Positions 40,849 through 50,770 are shown, counted from the first letter of the stretch. The stretch is 58,228 nt of DNA from Nitrospirillum pindoramense (GCF_007827955.1 NZ_VITR01000021.1:1-58228); one strand, 5' to 3'. The notes: generated by a model not told the origin, from the sequence alone. Translations and numbers: made by a program.

Positions 40849-41967
40849 TCAGCCGCCCGTGACGCTCATATGCCGGGCCACCGCCGGGGTTTTTTGACGA
40901 CGGTCGATGATGAAGTCATGGCCCTTGGGCTTACGGGCGATGGCGTCCTTGATCGCGGCCAGCAGGGTCGCGTCGTTGCCGGGGGCGGCGCGCATGACGG
41001 CCCGCAGGTCGGCGGCGTCCTCCTGGCCCAGGCACATGTACAGCATGCCGGTGCAGGTCAGGCGCACGCGGTTGCAGCTCTCACAGAAATTGTGGGTCAT
41101 GGGCGTGATGAACCCGATGCGCCCGCCCGTCTCGGCCACTTGGGCATAGCGGGCGGGGCCGCCGGTGCTGACGGGCAGGTCGGTCAGGGTCCAGCGCTTG
41201 GCCAACTCCGCCCTCAGCAGGGACAGGGGCCAATACTGGTCCGCCCGGACGCTGCCGCCCTGGCCGCCATCCCCGCCCGTGTCGCCGCCGTCCATGTCGC
41301 CCAGGGGCATGACCTCGATGAAGGTGAGATCATGACCTTCGCGGCCGCACCAAGCCACCAGGTCATGCACCTCGCCATCGTTCACGCCGCGCAACGCCAC
41401 GCAGTTGACCTTGACGTGCAGCCCCGCCTCCTTGGCGGCCCGGATGCCTTCCAGAACGGGGGCCAGCTTGCCCCAGCGGGTGATGGCCTGGAAACGGTCG
41501 GGGTCCAGGGTGTCCAGGCTGACGTTCACGCGGCGCACGCCGGCGGCGCGCAGTTCGTCCGCGTACTTGGTCAACTGGCTGCCGTTGGTGGTCAGGGTCA
41601 GTTCATCCAGGGCGCCGGTATCCAGGTGGCGGCCAAGGCGGCGGACCAGATCCATGATGCCCCGGCGCACCAGCGGCTCCCCACCTGTCAGGCGCAGCTT
41701 GCGCACGCCGGTCTGGATGAAGGCGGCGCACAAGCGCTCCAACTCCTCCAGCGAGAGCACCTGAGCCTTGGGCAGGAAGGTCATTTCCTCCGCCATGCAG
41801 TAGACGCAGCGGAAGTCGCACCGATCGGTTACGGAAACGCGCAGGTAGCGGATGGAGCGTCCAAAAGGGTCCACCAGCGGAAGACGGTCGCGCGCCGGCG
41901 CGGTTTGCCCAAGTGGGGTATTTAGGGCGCCATCCGCCATCGTCTCAGCCATCCTCAAATCAAGCAC
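40849..41967 (-). CDS. moaA: GTP 3',8-cyclase MoaA
   Basis: Radical-SAM enzyme for the first step of molybdenum cofactor synthesis, up to 372 residues. The SAM cluster motif is [11 protein letters not shown] (C-x3-C-x2-C, ~residue 50). [25 protein letters not shown] and [20 protein letters not shown] follow. The C-terminal second cluster is in [14 protein letters not shown], and the chain ends in the essential Gly-Gly. The start is uncertain: GTG at 41967 has AGGA ten bases upstream, while ATGs at 41952 and 41940 also fit. No other moa/moe genes are present here. Confidence 0.95.
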   Translation of the reverse strand: MLDLRMAETMADGALNTPLGQTAPARDRLPLVDPFGRSIRYLRVSVTDRCDFRCVYCMAEEMTFLPKAQVLSLEELERLCAAFIQTGVRKLRLTGGEPLVRRGIMDLVRRLGRHLDTGALDELTLTTNGSQLTKYADELRAAGVRRVNVSLDTLDPDRFQAITRWGKLAPVLEGIRAAKEAGLHVKVNCVALRGVNDGEVHDLVAWCGREGHDLTFIEVMPLGDMDGGDTGGDGGQGGSVRADQYWPLSLLRAELAKRWTLTDLPVSTGGPARYAQVAETGGRIGFITPMTHNFCESCNRVRLTCTGMLYMCLGQEDAADLRAVMRAAPGNDATLLAAIKDAIARKPKGHDFIIDRRQKTPAVARHMSVTGG

Positions 41968-42106
41968 AAACCAAACGTCCTGGCGCCATGACCTTCAGGG
42001 CCTGGCCGCCCGTCATCGCCAATATGGTACAGCGACCATAGCAATTCAGCCCCCGTCGCGCTGTGATGGCGGCAACGGCACCCTCCTTCGGAAGCCTGTC
42101 CGCGGG

Positions 42107-42322
42107 TTACGGCGCCCAATCCTCCGGCTCCACCGGGCGCAGGGCGATGACGGCGGCGTCCATGGTCACCTTTCCGGCGTGGGTGAAGTTGACCGTGACC
42201 CGGGTTCCGACCGCGGACTGCACTTGCCCCAGGCCCCAATCGGGTTGATTGGGGTGCATGACATACGCCCCGGGAGTCAGCAGTGCCGTGACCGCGCCTG
42301 ATTCGGGGGTGAAAGGGGGCAT
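42107..42322 (-). CDS. DUF3553 family protein
   Basis: 71 residues. The sequence PGAYVMHPNQPDWGLGQVQS...VTVNFTHAGKVTMD...IALRPVEP matches the small DUF3553 family common in Alphaproteobacteria. The pattern resembles the SH3-like barrel of UvrD/CarD-type nucleic-acid-associated proteins, but no role is established. It lies upstream of moaA on the same strand, 139 bases away, and diverges from chpT. Confidence 0.85.
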   Translation of the reverse strand: MPPFTPESGAVTALLTPGAYVMHPNQPDWGLGQVQSAVGTRVTVNFTHAGKVTMDAAVIALRPVEPEDWAP

Positions 42323-42555
42323 GGGGTATATATCCTTGGGCTAGAGGGTCGAGGCTGGCGGGGGCCGGCAGGCGGAAGCGGCAAAAAACATCTCACCTAT
42401 CCTTTTGCCCTTATCCGTTTTTCTAGGGCCAGGGGGCGCTAAATCCTGCCTTGGGGCCGCCAATCATTAATATACTGGCACTCCAACCACTATGTACCGC
42501 CACGCCCCCCGCGCAAGGCTTCCTGCGCCGGCATCGAAGACAAGGCCCCCTACGA

Positions 42556-43191
42556 ATGACGGTTTCCCTGGAACTTCATGTCGTGGAGCTGCTGTGCTCC
42601 CGCCTGTGCCATGACCTGATAAGCCCGGTGGGCGCCATCGCCAACGGCGTGGAACTCATTGAAGAAATGGGACAATCCATGGCGGATGAGGCCATGTCCC
42701 TGATCGCCGACAGTGCCGACCAGGCGGCCCGGCGGCTGCGGCTGTTTCGTTTGGCCTACGGGGCGGCGGGCAACAGCGGTTCATTCACCGCGACAGAGGC
42801 GCGGACCGTGCTGGGCGCCTGGTTCCGGGGTGGGCGGGTGCGGTTGGATTGGCCGGCCGATGTCATGCCCAAGCCCGACGACGGCCTGCTGAAGTTGGCG
42901 CTAAACCTGGGGCTTCTGGCGGAGGAGGCCATGCCCCACGGCGGGGTTGTCACGCTTGCCGCCGGGGGCGGGAATCCCGCGCTTTCCGTGACGGCGGAGG
43001 GGCCCGTCCTCAACCTGCGCGAGGAGGTGCGCCAGGCCCTGGACGGGGCCCTGGCCCAGGCGGACCTGACCCCCCGCAGCGTGCAGGCTTATGTCACCGG
43101 CCGCTTTGCCGAACAGTGCGGCTGGCACATCGTCGTCGACGCCAAGGCCCCGGAAGCATTGCGTTTCCAGCTGTTGCGCCGGGCATCCTGA
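42556..43191 (+). CDS. chpT: ChpT-type histidine phosphotransferase
   Basis: 211 residues from the ATG at 42556. The dimerisation/phosphotransfer helix carries the active histidine in LCSRLCHDLISPVGAIANGVELIEE (His ~19), matching Caulobacter ChpT. The C-terminal half is a degenerate histidine-kinase-like ATPase fold without ATP-binding motifs. In Caulobacter, ChpT passes phosphate from CckA to CtrA and CpdR. Here it sits 249 bases before the chemotaxis operon on the same strand. Identity as the orthologue of Caulobacter ChpT is likely from family knowledge. Confidence 0.82.
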   Translation: MTVSLELHVVELLCSRLCHDLISPVGAIANGVELIEEMGQSMADEAMSLIADSADQAARRLRLFRLAYGAAGNSGSFTATEARTVLGAWFRGGRVRLDWPADVMPKPDDGLLKLALNLGLLAEEAMPHGGVVTLAAGGGNPALSVTAEGPVLNLREEVRQALDGALAQADLTPRSVQAYVTGRFAEQCGWHIVVDAKAPEALRFQLLRRAS

Positions 43192-43292
43192 TCCGCCCGT
43201 AAGGTTCTTTCGCGCCGATAGAGAAGCTTAACGCGTTTATCGCTTGTCTTGTCGCCCAGGGCACGCCATCAATCTCGCAGGAGTAACGTGTT

Positions 43293-43352
43293 CTTAATCG
43301 TCTTTCTGGAAAAGATGGGTGTAGGGAGTGGCGCCACCCCGTCGCGATTAAG
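43293..43352. repeat. Long-range inverted repeat in the cheA leader region
   Basis: CTTAATCG (43293-43300) and CGATTAAG (43345-43352) are perfect complements 44 bases apart, 88 bases before cheA. They could close a structured leader or mark a regulator site; no known element is recognised. Confidence 0.3.
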
Positions 43353-43440
43353 GACGGGGGCCGGGGCTGACACCTCAATTCCAAACGGGACCGCCCGCCC
43401 GGGACGGCCCTGATACGCGCATGGCAACGGGACGTGGACC

Positions 43441-46113
43441 ATGGATGATCTGCTGAGCGAATTTCTGACCGAGACCAACGAAAACATAGCGGTCTTGGAC
43501 GTTGAGTTGGTGCGGCTTGAGCAGAACCCGAATGACCCCAGCCTGCTGAGCAATATCTTCCGGCTGGTTCACACCATCAAGGGCACCTGCGGCTTCCTTG
43601 GTCTGCCTCGGCTGGAAGCGGTGGCGCACGCGTCTGAGAACGTGCTGGGCCGCTTCCGTGATGGGGAGCTGAACGTCAGCCCCTACGCGGTGACGTTGAT
43701 CCTGGAATCCCTGGACGCCATCAAGTCGATCCTGTTGGTCCTGGAAAAGACGGAAGCTGAGCCGGCCGGTAACGACGAAGATCTGATCAACCGTCTGAAC
43801 GCCCTGGCCGAAGGCCGGGAGGCAGCCGCCGCCGCTCCCGCGGCCCCGGTCGCCGCCGCACCACCTCCCCCCCCGGAGCCTGTGCCCGAGCCCGTGGCCC
43901 CGCCGCCGGCCCCCGTGGCCGCCACTCCCTCGGTGCCGGCCGCCGCCGCCACCCGCGAGGTCGCGCCCGTCGCCGAGGCGGCCCCGCCGGCCCCCGCCGC
44001 CGCCGCCACTCCCCACGCGGCCCCGCCGCCCCCGCCCGCCGGCGGTGGTGATGGTGAATCGTCGCTGGCCAACCAGACCATCCGCGTCAACGTCGACCTG
44101 CTCGAAAACCTGATGACCATGGTTTCCGAGCTGGTGCTGACCCGCAACCAGCTGCTCCAGATCCTGCGCAGCCAGAAGGAAAGCGAATTCGCGGTCCCGT
44201 TGCAGCGCCTGAACCATGTGACGTCGGAGCTGCAGGAAGGCGTTATGAAGACGCGCATGCAGCCCATCGGCAACGCCTGGGCCAAGCTGCCGCGCCTGGT
44301 GCGTGACTTGGCGCACGAACTGCACAAGAAGATCGACCTGCAGATGCTGGGCGCCGAGACGGAACTGGACCGTCAGGTGCTGGAACTGATCAAGGACCCG
44401 CTGACCCACATGGTCCGCAACTCCGCCGACCATGGCCTGGAGCTGCCGGGCGAGCGCGTGGCCAAGGGCAAGTCCGAGACCGGCCGCATCACGCTGAACG
44501 CCTTCCATGAGGGCGGTCACATCATCATCGAGATCGCCGACGACGGTAAGGGCCTGGCGATCGAGGCGATCAAGCGCAAGATCCTGCAGAACGGCCTGGC
44601 CACCGAGACCGAGCTGGCCGGCATGTCCGACCAGCAGATCCAGCAGTTCATCTTCAAGGCCGGCTTCTCCACCGCCGCCAAGGTCACCAGCGTCTCCGGT
44701 CGCGGTGTCGGCATGGACGTGGTGAAGACCAACATCGAGAAGATCGGCGGCACGATCGAGCTGAAGTCCATCGAGGGCCGCGGCACCACCTTCACCATCA
44801 AGATCCCGCTGACCCTGGCCATCGTCTCGGCCCTGGTCGTCGAATGCGGTGGCGAGCGCTTCGCCATTCCGCAGATCAGCGTGATCGAGCTGGTGCGCGC
44901 CGCCAACGACAGCGAGCACAAGATCGAGCGGATCAACGGCACCCCGGTCCTGCGCCTGCGCAACCGCCTGCTGCCGCTGGTCAGCCTTGAACGGCTACTG
45001 AAGCTGGGCGACGGCGACCAGGACAACCGCGAAACCTTCATCGTGGTGGCCCAGGTTGGCAACTACACCTTCGGCATCATCGTCGACCGCGTCTTCGACA
45101 CGGAAGAAATCGTGGTGAAGCCGGTGGCCCCCATCCTGCGCCATATCGAGCTGTTCTCGGGTAACACCATCCTGGGCGACGGCTCCGTCATCATGATCCT
45201 GGACCCGAACGGTATCGCCAGCTTCTCCGGCGAGATCTCGGGCGGCATGCACGACACGGCCGCCGCCGCCGCGGAGGCCAAGCACGCCACCCGCCAGGAC
45301 GACCGCATGGCCCTGCTGCTGTTCCGCGCCGGCGAGGGCGCGCCCAAGGCCGTCCCGCTGTCGCTGGTGGCCCGTCTGGAAGACATCGACCTCAACCAGG
45401 TCGAGGCGTCCAACGGCCAGCCGGTCGTGCAGTACCGTGGCAAGCTCATGCCGCTGGTGCCCATCGACCCGTCCTGGCAGGTGCAGCGCGACAAGCGCCA
45501 GCCGGTGCTGGTGTTCGCCGACGGCGACCGCTCCATGGGCCTGGTGGTGGACGAGATCATCGACATCGTCGAGGATCGCCTGCAGGTGGAACTGGGCACG
45601 GAGCGTGCCGGCTTCATGGGCAGCGCCATCATCGCCGACAAGGCGACGGACGTCATCGATGCCGGCTTCTACCTGACCCAGGCTTTCCGCGACTGGTTCG
45701 GCAACGCCACCGACCGCTTTGAGGACGAGCGCCTGCACAAGGTGCTGCTGGTCGACGACAGCCCCTTCTTCCGCAACCTGCTGACCCCGCTGCTGACCGT
45801 GTCCGGTTACGCCGTCACGGCGGTACAGAGCGCGGATGAGGCCCTGGGACTCTGCGAATCCGGCGAGGACTTCGACGTCATCGTCAGCGATATCGAGATG
45901 CCCGGCATGAGCGGGCTGGAGTTCGCCCAGGCCGTCCGCGGCAACAGCCGCTGGCAGAACGTGCCCCTGGTGGCGCTGTCCAGCCACGCCACCCCGCGCG
46001 ACCTCGATCGCGGCCGTCAGGCCGGCTTCACCGACTACGTGGCGAAGTTCGACCGTGACGCGCTGCTCTTCACGCTGCAGCAGACCATCTCCGAGACCAA
46101 GGGTGCCGCATGA
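43441..46113 (+). CDS. cheA: Hybrid chemotaxis histidine kinase CheA with C-terminal receiver (CheAY-type)
   Basis: 890 residues. The P1 Hpt domain has His44 in VHTIKGTCGFLG. An Ala/Pro-rich linker (~120-205) replaces a typical P2. P3 dimerisation (~210-285, LLENLMTMVSELVLTRNQLLQ) and P4 ATPase (~285-470; HMVRNSADHGLE, IADDGKGL, GRGVGMDVVKTNI, GRGTTFTIKIPLTLAI) follow. P5 is CheW-like (~475-605). A second CheW-like segment (~620-755) and a receiver domain (KVLLVDDSPFFRNLL, Asp817 in IVSDIEMPGMSG) end the chain. R. centenum Che1 has a comparable CheAY. It heads cheA-cheW-cheY-cheB-cheR and overlaps cheW by four bases. Confidence 0.95.
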   Translation: MDDLLSEFLTETNENIAVLDVELVRLEQNPNDPSLLSNIFRLVHTIKGTCGFLGLPRLEAVAHASENVLGRFRDGELNVSPYAVTLILESLDAIKSILLVLEKTEAEPAGNDEDLINRLNALAEGREAAAAAPAAPVAAAPPPPPEPVPEPVAPPPAPVAATPSVPAAAATREVAPVAEAAPPAPAAAATPHAAPPPPPAGGGDGESSLANQTIRVNVDLLENLMTMVSELVLTRNQLLQILRSQKESEFAVPLQRLNHVTSELQEGVMKTRMQPIGNAWAKLPRLVRDLAHELHKKIDLQMLGAETELDRQVLELIKDPLTHMVRNSADHGLELPGERVAKGKSETGRITLNAFHEGGHIIIEIADDGKGLAIEAIKRKILQNGLATETELAGMSDQQIQQFIFKAGFSTAAKVTSVSGRGVGMDVVKTNIEKIGGTIELKSIEGRGTTFTIKIPLTLAIVSALVVECGGERFAIPQISVIELVRAANDSEHKIERINGTPVLRLRNRLLPLVSLERLLKLGDGDQDNRETFIVVAQVGNYTFGIIVDRVFDTEEIVVKPVAPILRHIELFSGNTILGDGSVIMILDPNGIASFSGEISGGMHDTAAAAAEAKHATRQDDRMALLLFRAGEGAPKAVPLSLVARLEDIDLNQVEASNGQPVVQYRGKLMPLVPIDPSWQVQRDKRQPVLVFADGDRSMGLVVDEIIDIVEDRLQVELGTERAGFMGSAIIADKATDVIDAGFYLTQAFRDWFGNATDRFEDERLHKVLLVDDSPFFRNLLTPLLTVSGYAVTAVQSADEALGLCESGEDFDVIVSDIEMPGMSGLEFAQAVRGNSRWQNVPLVALSSHATPRDLDRGRQAGFTDYVAKFDRDALLFTLQQTISETKGAA

Positions 46114-46601
46114 GTACCAACCTGCCCGCCAAGCGCACCGCCAGCACTGAAGTCGCGGTCGTCAAGAACGAAGACTTCGTCACCATGACCATCGCCGACC
46201 AGGTGTTCGGCATCCCCGTCCTGCAGGTCCAGGACGTGTTGGGTCCCCAGCGCATCACCCGCATTCCCCTGGCCCCGCCCGAGGTTGCCGGTTCGCTGAA
46301 CCTGCGTGGCCGCATCGTCACCGCCATCGACGTCCGCCTGCGCCTGGGCCTGCCGCCGCGTGCGGCCGACAAGCCCGGCATGAGCATCGTCGTGGACCAT
46401 AAGGGGGAGCTTTACTCCCTCATGGTGGACAGCGTGGGCGAAGTGCTGAGCCTGACCTCGGACGATTTCGAGCGCCAGCCGGCCACCATGGACGCGCGTT
46501 GGCGCGAGGTGTCCACGGGTATTTATCGTCTTCGTGAAAATCTTCTCGTTGTACTTGACGTGTCGCGGTTGTTGAATTTCGCTAATACCGAAGCTGCCTG
46601 A
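46110..46601 (+). CDS. cheW: Chemotaxis coupling protein CheW
   Basis: 163 residues. It couples chemoreceptors to CheA. Visible features: FVTMTIADQVFGIPVLQVQDVLG, ITRIPLAPPEVAGSLNLRGRIVTAIDVRLRLGLPP, and YSLMVDSVGEVLSL. The ATG overlaps the cheA stop (ATGA), so the two are coupled in translation. cheY follows 55 bases on. Confidence 0.95.
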   Translation: MSTNLPAKRTASTEVAVVKNEDFVTMTIADQVFGIPVLQVQDVLGPQRITRIPLAPPEVAGSLNLRGRIVTAIDVRLRLGLPPRAADKPGMSIVVDHKGELYSLMVDSVGEVLSLTSDDFERQPATMDARWREVSTGIYRLRENLLVVLDVSRLLNFANTEAA

Positions 46602-46656
46602 GCCTGGGCTTCAACCACCGGTGCTTTCGAGCGCTTAGCAACCCGAGGTCCTTTGC

Positions 46657-47022
46657 ATGAAGTCCTGCCTGGTCGTCGATGACAGCCGCGTCGTCCGCAA
46701 GGTCGCGCGCAAGATCCTGGAAGAACTGAACTTCACCTGTTCAGAGGCCGAGGATGGCAAGCAGGCCATGGATGCGTGTGCGGTTTCCATGCCGGACGCC
46801 ATCCTGCTGGACTGGAACATGCCGGTCATGACCGGTATCGAGTTCCTGCGACGTCTGCGTAAGATGTCGGGGGGCCAGACGCCCAAGGTGGTATTCTGCA
46901 CCACCGAGAACGATCTGGCCCACATCCAGGAAGCGCTGTCAGCCGGGGCGAATGAGTACATCATGAAGCCCTTCGACAGCGAGATCATCCAAACCAAGTT
47001 CGAGCAGGTCGGGCTTCTCTGA
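46657..47022 (+). CDS. cheY: Chemotaxis response regulator CheY
   Basis: 121 residues, a single receiver domain that, phosphorylated by CheA, acts on the flagellar motor. The acidic pair is in CLVVDDSRVVRK, the phospho-acceptor Asp in DAILLDWNMPVMTG, the Thr in VVFCTTEN and the Lys in YIMKPFDS. No cheZ or cheX phosphatase gene is in the operon; the CheA receiver may act as a phosphate sink. Confidence 0.93.
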   Translation: MKSCLVVDDSRVVRKVARKILEELNFTCSEAEDGKQAMDACAVSMPDAILLDWNMPVMTGIEFLRRLRKMSGGQTPKVVFCTTENDLAHIQEALSAGANEYIMKPFDSEIIQTKFEQVGLL

Positions 47023-47042
47023 CGCCCGGGAATCATAAGATC

Positions 47043-48263
47043 ATGAACGATATCCCCGGACGACCCCAGGCCGCTTCACCGGCGGCCGCAACCACCGAGC
47101 CGTACCGGGTCATGGTTGTGGACGATTCGGCGGTCATCCGTGGCTTGCTGACGCGTACGCTGGAAGGCGACGGCACCATCCGTGTCGTCGCCTCCGTCGC
47201 CAACGGCCAGATGGCCATCAACACCCTGCAGCGTCAGTCCCTGGACGTCATCGTCCTGGACATCGAGATGCCGGTGATGGACGGCCTGACCGCCTTGCCG
47301 CAGCTCATCTCCGCCGACCCCGCGGTCAAGGTCATCATGGCTTCGACCCTGACGGCCAAGAACGCCGACATCTCCCTGCGGGCCTTGCGGGCCGGCGCCT
47401 CCGATTATGTCACCAAGCCGTCGTCGACGCGGGAGCTGACGGGGGCCGAAAGCTTCAAGGCGGAACTGGTCAGCAAGGTCCAGGCCCTGGGTGAGGCCGC
47501 GCGCCGCGCGGACCCGTCCAAGGGGGCGCCGTCGCGCCCGCTGGCTCCGCGCCCAATCATCGCGCCGGTTCCCGGTGGCGTGGCGCCGGCGACCGGTACC
47601 GCATCCCCGGCGGCGCCGTCGCCTATCCGCAGCCGCCTGTTCGAGCAGGCGCCGGTCGTCCTGCGGCCCGCGCCCGACATTCGGCCGGATATCATCGCCA
47701 TCGGTAGTTCCACCGGTGGACCGCAGGCGCTGTTCGAGGTGATGGCCCATTTCCGGGGCGGGCTGCAGCAGCCCATCGTCATCACACAGCACATGCCGGC
47801 GACCTTCACCACCATCCTGGCCGAGCACATCACCCGCCAATGCGGGATCGAGTGCGCGGAGGCCAAGGACGGGGAGCCCATCGTCGGTGGCCGCGCCTAC
47901 GTGGCGCCGGGCGACAATCATTTCCTGCTGGTGTCGCGCAACGGCGTCACCACCGCGCAGCTGACCAAGGACCCGCCGGAAAATTTCTGTCGGCCGGCGG
48001 TCGATCCCATGTTGCGCAGTATTGTTAAGATTTATGGGCGTAAGGTGTTGGCGGTCATCCTCACCGGCATGGGGCATGACGGTCGCGGCGGCTGCGACCA
48101 GGTGGTCCAGGCCGGGGGGATGGTTGTTGGTCAGGACGAGGCCAGCAGCGTGGTATGGGGTATGCCGGGCGCCGTGGCAACGGCGGGCTTGTGCAGTTCC
48201 ATCCTACCCTTGAAGGAGATCGGTCCGTTTATCCGCAAGATCGCATTGAGGACGGCGGCATGA
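47043..48263 (+). CDS. cheB: Chemotaxis methylesterase/deamidase CheB
   Basis: 406 residues. The N-terminal receiver (VMVVDDSAVIRGLL, Asp in IVLDIEMPVMDG, Lys in VTKPSS) controls a C-terminal methylesterase that demethylates receptors. The catalytic Ser is in IAIGSSTGGPQAL, His in ITQHMPATFT and Asp in GMGHDGRGG. A Pro/Ala-rich linker joins the halves (~155-205). The stop overlaps the cheR start by four bases. Confidence 0.95.
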   Translation: MNDIPGRPQAASPAAATTEPYRVMVVDDSAVIRGLLTRTLEGDGTIRVVASVANGQMAINTLQRQSLDVIVLDIEMPVMDGLTALPQLISADPAVKVIMASTLTAKNADISLRALRAGASDYVTKPSSTRELTGAESFKAELVSKVQALGEAARRADPSKGAPSRPLAPRPIIAPVPGGVAPATGTASPAAPSPIRSRLFEQAPVVLRPAPDIRPDIIAIGSSTGGPQALFEVMAHFRGGLQQPIVITQHMPATFTTILAEHITRQCGIECAEAKDGEPIVGGRAYVAPGDNHFLLVSRNGVTTAQLTKDPPENFCRPAVDPMLRSIVKIYGRKVLAVILTGMGHDGRGGCDQVVQAGGMVVGQDEASSVVWGMPGAVATAGLCSSILPLKEIGPFIRKIALRTAA

Positions 48264-49069
48264 AGGTCGAAGACTTCGACATGTTCTGCACGATGCTGAA
48301 GCAGCGTTCGGGCTTGGTCCTAACCAAGGACAAGGCCTACCTGCTGGAATCGCGCCTCATGCCCGTGGCCCGGAAATGGAACCTGAAGACGCTGGATGAA
48401 CTGGCGGCCACGGTTCGCGCCCGCAAGGACGAAACCCTGCTGAAGGATATCACGGAGGCGATGACGACCAACGAGTCGTCCTTCTTCCGCGATCAGAAGC
48501 CCTTCGACCAGTTCAAGCAGGTCGTTCTTCCGGCGTTGCTGGAATCGCGGGCCACCAAGAAGTCCATCCGCATCTGGTCGGCCGCCTGCTCCAGCGGGCA
48601 GGAGGCCTACTCCCTGGCCATGATGCTGTCGGAGGACAATGCCCGCCTGGCCGGCTGGCGTATCGAGATCGTCGGTACCGACCTGTCCTCCGAGATGGTG
48701 GAAAAGTCGCGCGCCGGCATCTACACCCAGTTCGAGGTGCAGCGCGGCCTGGCCATCACCATGCTGGTCAAGTATTTCAAGCAGGTCGGCGACAAATGGC
48801 AATTGTCGCCGCAGATACGGCAGATGGCCACGTTCCGGGAATACAACCTGCTGACCGACCTGTCGCCCCTGGGCCAGTTCGATGTGGTGTTCTGCCGGAA
48901 CGTCCTGATTTATTTCGACCAGCCGACCAAGACCAAGGTGCTGGAGGCCATCGCCAAGCAGATGCCGCCGGATGGCGTGTTGTACCTGGGCGGGGCCGAG
49001 ACGGTGCTGGGCATCACTGACAAGTTTAAGCCCATGGACGGCCAGCGCGGGCTGTACATTCTCGCTTAA
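48260..49069 (+). CDS. cheR: Chemotaxis receptor methyltransferase CheR
   Basis: 269 residues from the ATG at 48260, which overlaps the cheB stop (ATGA). It methylates receptor glutamates with SAM. Features: the N-terminal helical domain (YLLESRLMPVARKWNL, MTTNESSFFRD), then the SAM fold with IRIWSAACSSGQEAYSLAMM, EIVGTDLSSEMVEKSRAGIY and FDVVFCRNVLIYFD. Last gene of the operon. No receptor gene lies in the window, so the receptors are encoded elsewhere. Confidence 0.95.
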   Translation: MKVEDFDMFCTMLKQRSGLVLTKDKAYLLESRLMPVARKWNLKTLDELAATVRARKDETLLKDITEAMTTNESSFFRDQKPFDQFKQVVLPALLESRATKKSIRIWSAACSSGQEAYSLAMMLSEDNARLAGWRIEIVGTDLSSEMVEKSRAGIYTQFEVQRGLAITMLVKYFKQVGDKWQLSPQIRQMATFREYNLLTDLSPLGQFDVVFCRNVLIYFDQPTKTKVLEAIAKQMPPDGVLYLGGAETVLGITDKFKPMDGQRGLYILA

Positions 49070-49093
49070 GAACGAACCGGAGACGGTTTACGC

Positions 49094-49126
49094 ACAGGGC
49101 CGGCCCGGTGACGGGACCGGCCCTGT
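49094..49126. terminator. Hairpin at the end of the chemotaxis operon
   Basis: ACAGGGCCGG (49094-49103) pairs with CCGGCCCTGT (49117-49126), with additional pairing inside (CCCG/CGGG). It begins 24 bases after the cheR stop. The T run is weak. Confidence 0.6.
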
Positions 49127-49284
49127 CGATTCCCGGCGTCCGCGTGACGCTTTCCGCCGTGGCTTCCATCGGCCCTACATCGTGTGGGTAGTGACCCGGC
49201 CGGGCGGCGAGCGTCATAGTATGGCGATCAACCCATGAACCGCCCCAGCCAACCGGGGCCTCAACACAATAAAGGGGACGAGCC

Positions 49285-49692
49285 ATGTGGGAAGAGTTCA
49301 AGTCGTTCATCAGCCGGGGCAACGTGATCGATCTGGCCGTCGGTATCATCGTCGGCGCCGCCTTCACCGGCATTGTCAATTCGCTGGTCAATGACCTGAT
49401 TATGCCGCCCATCGGCTACCTCATGGGCGGCATCGATTTTTCCAGCTATTTCGTCGCCCTGAACGGGGAGCACTACGCCAACCTGAAGGCGGCGCAGGAT
49501 GCGGGTGCCGCCACCATCAACTATGGCGTTTTCATCAACGTCGTCATCCGCTTCTTCATCGTCGCCGGCGCCGTGTTCCTGCTGGTGAAGCAGGTCAACC
49601 GCTTCCGCACCAAGGCCGCTTCCGCCCCGCCCCGGCAGGAAGTGCTGCTGGAGGAGATCCGCGACCTGCTGAAGGCGAAAGCCGAGGGTTGA
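49285..49692 (+). CDS. mscL: Large-conductance mechanosensitive channel MscL
   Basis: 135 residues, the usual length. The pore-lining first helix is [35 protein letters not shown] (in pieces, ~5-40). [13 protein letters not shown] and the second helix ([20 protein letters not shown]) follow, with a charged cytosolic C-terminus ([14 protein letters not shown]). It opens under membrane tension as an osmotic release valve. The ATG follows AAAGGGGAC. lipB converges 24 bases after the stop. Confidence 0.96.
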   Translation: MWEEFKSFISRGNVIDLAVGIIVGAAFTGIVNSLVNDLIMPPIGYLMGGIDFSSYFVALNGEHYANLKAAQDAGAATINYGVFINVVIRFFIVAGAVFLLVKQVNRFRTKAASAPPRQEVLLEEIRDLLKAKAEG

Positions 49693-49716
49693 GCGCCGGC
49701 TGGCGGCGGCCGGCCG

Positions 49717-50499
49717 TTACTGGCCGCCGCTGGGGCCGCCGCTGGGGCCGCCGTGGGGGGCGCAGCGGGCCGCCGCCGCGCCATCCGCCGTCTCGAACAC
49801 CCCGGTCCAGGCATCGCGCAGCGCCGCATCCACCTCGTGCAGGCTGGCAAGGTGCCCCAGCGCGTGCATGGAGGTGACGCCGTACTGGGTGATGCCGCAG
49901 GGCACGATGCCGCCGAAGTGGCTCAAGTCCGGGTCGACGTTCAGTGAGATGCCGTGGAAGGTGACGCCCCGGCGCACGCGCACGCCGATGGCGCCGATCT
50001 TGTCCTCCTGGCCCGGCAGGCCGCCATAGGGCTGCTTGTCCACCCAGATGCCCACGCGCCCACACCGCCGTTCCCCCTTGATGTTGAACAGGGCCAGGGT
50101 GCGGATGATCCATTCTTCCAGGTTGGTGACGTAGGCATGCACATCGGGGCCCCGCTTCATCAGGTCCAGCATGACATAGGCCACGCGCTGGCCAGGACCG
50201 TGATAGGTGTACTGCCCGCCGCGCCCGGTCTGGAACACGGGGAAGCGGCCATGGTCCAGCAAATCCTCCGCCTTGGCGCTGGTGCCGGCGGTGTACAGCG
50301 ACGGATGTTCCAGCAGCCATACCAATTCCGGGGCCGTGCCGGCGCGGATGGCCGCCACCCGTTCCTCCATGGCGGCGACCGCCTCGGGGTAGGCCACCGG
50401 CTGGTCGCTGATGCGCCATTCCGGTCCCTCCATGGACGGGGCATGGGTTTCGGGCTGGGCGGGTGAGGGGAGGGGGGACATGGCGCGGCGCTTACCCAT
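49717..50499 (-). CDS. lipB: Octanoyl-(acyl-carrier-protein) transferase LipB
   Basis: 260 residues. It attaches octanoate to lipoyl domains, the first step of lipoate synthesis. Motifs: [45 protein letters not shown], the lysine in [23 protein letters not shown], and the cysteine in [12 protein letters not shown]. The C-terminus is a short glycine/proline tail ([11 protein letters not shown]) coded by a tandem GC-rich repeat. Start is ambiguous between the ATGs at 50499 and 50481. It converges on mscL. Confidence 0.95.
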   Translation of the reverse strand: MGKRRAMSPLPSPAQPETHAPSMEGPEWRISDQPVAYPEAVAAMEERVAAIRAGTAPELVWLLEHPSLYTAGTSAKAEDLLDHGRFPVFQTGRGGQYTYHGPGQRVAYVMLDLMKRGPDVHAYVTNLEEWIIRTLALFNIKGERRCGRVGIWVDKQPYGGLPGQEDKIGAIGVRVRRGVTFHGISLNVDPDLSHFGGIVPCGITQYGVTSMHALGHLASLHEVDAALRDAWTGVFETADGAAAARCAPHGGPSGGPSGGQ

Positions 50500-50678
50500 C
50501 GTGTGAAGGCGTTTTCATCGACGCCGCATGCGGGCGACGCCGGGGTCCGGGAACCCCCTCCTTTATATAGGGGGTCCCATCCCATAAGGGCCACACGGGG
50601 GCTTGCTATGGGATCGGCGATTTGCTATTCCCCCGTTCACCCGTTGGCAAGCCCTTGCCGGCGAGGTTCTGACATGAT

Positions 50679-50763
50679 GCGGTCATGGCGGAATTGGTAG
50701 ACGCGCAGCGTTGAGGTCGCTGTGGGGCAACCCGTGGAAGTTCGAGTCTTCTTGACCGCACCA
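50679..50763 (+). tRNA. tRNA-Leu (GAG anticodon)
   Basis: 85 bases including the encoded CCA end. The acceptor stem GCGGTCA (50679-50685) pairs with TGACCGC (50753-50759), followed by A and CCA. The anticodon stem CAGCG/CGCTG encloses the loop TTGAGGT, so the anticodon is GAG (50713-50715), reading CUC and CUU leucine codons. The long variable arm (GTGGGGCAACCCG region) marks it as a type II tRNA. The T loop is seen as GTTCGAGTC. A terminator follows eight bases on. Confidence 0.95.
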
Positions 50764-50770
50764 TAGACCT

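Noticed and set aside
49717-49757. Short GC-rich tandem repeat (GGGGCCGCCGCT units)
   Set aside because: It codes for the Gly-Pro-Ser tail of LipB and is explained as a low-complexity coding repeat, not a CRISPR or iteron.
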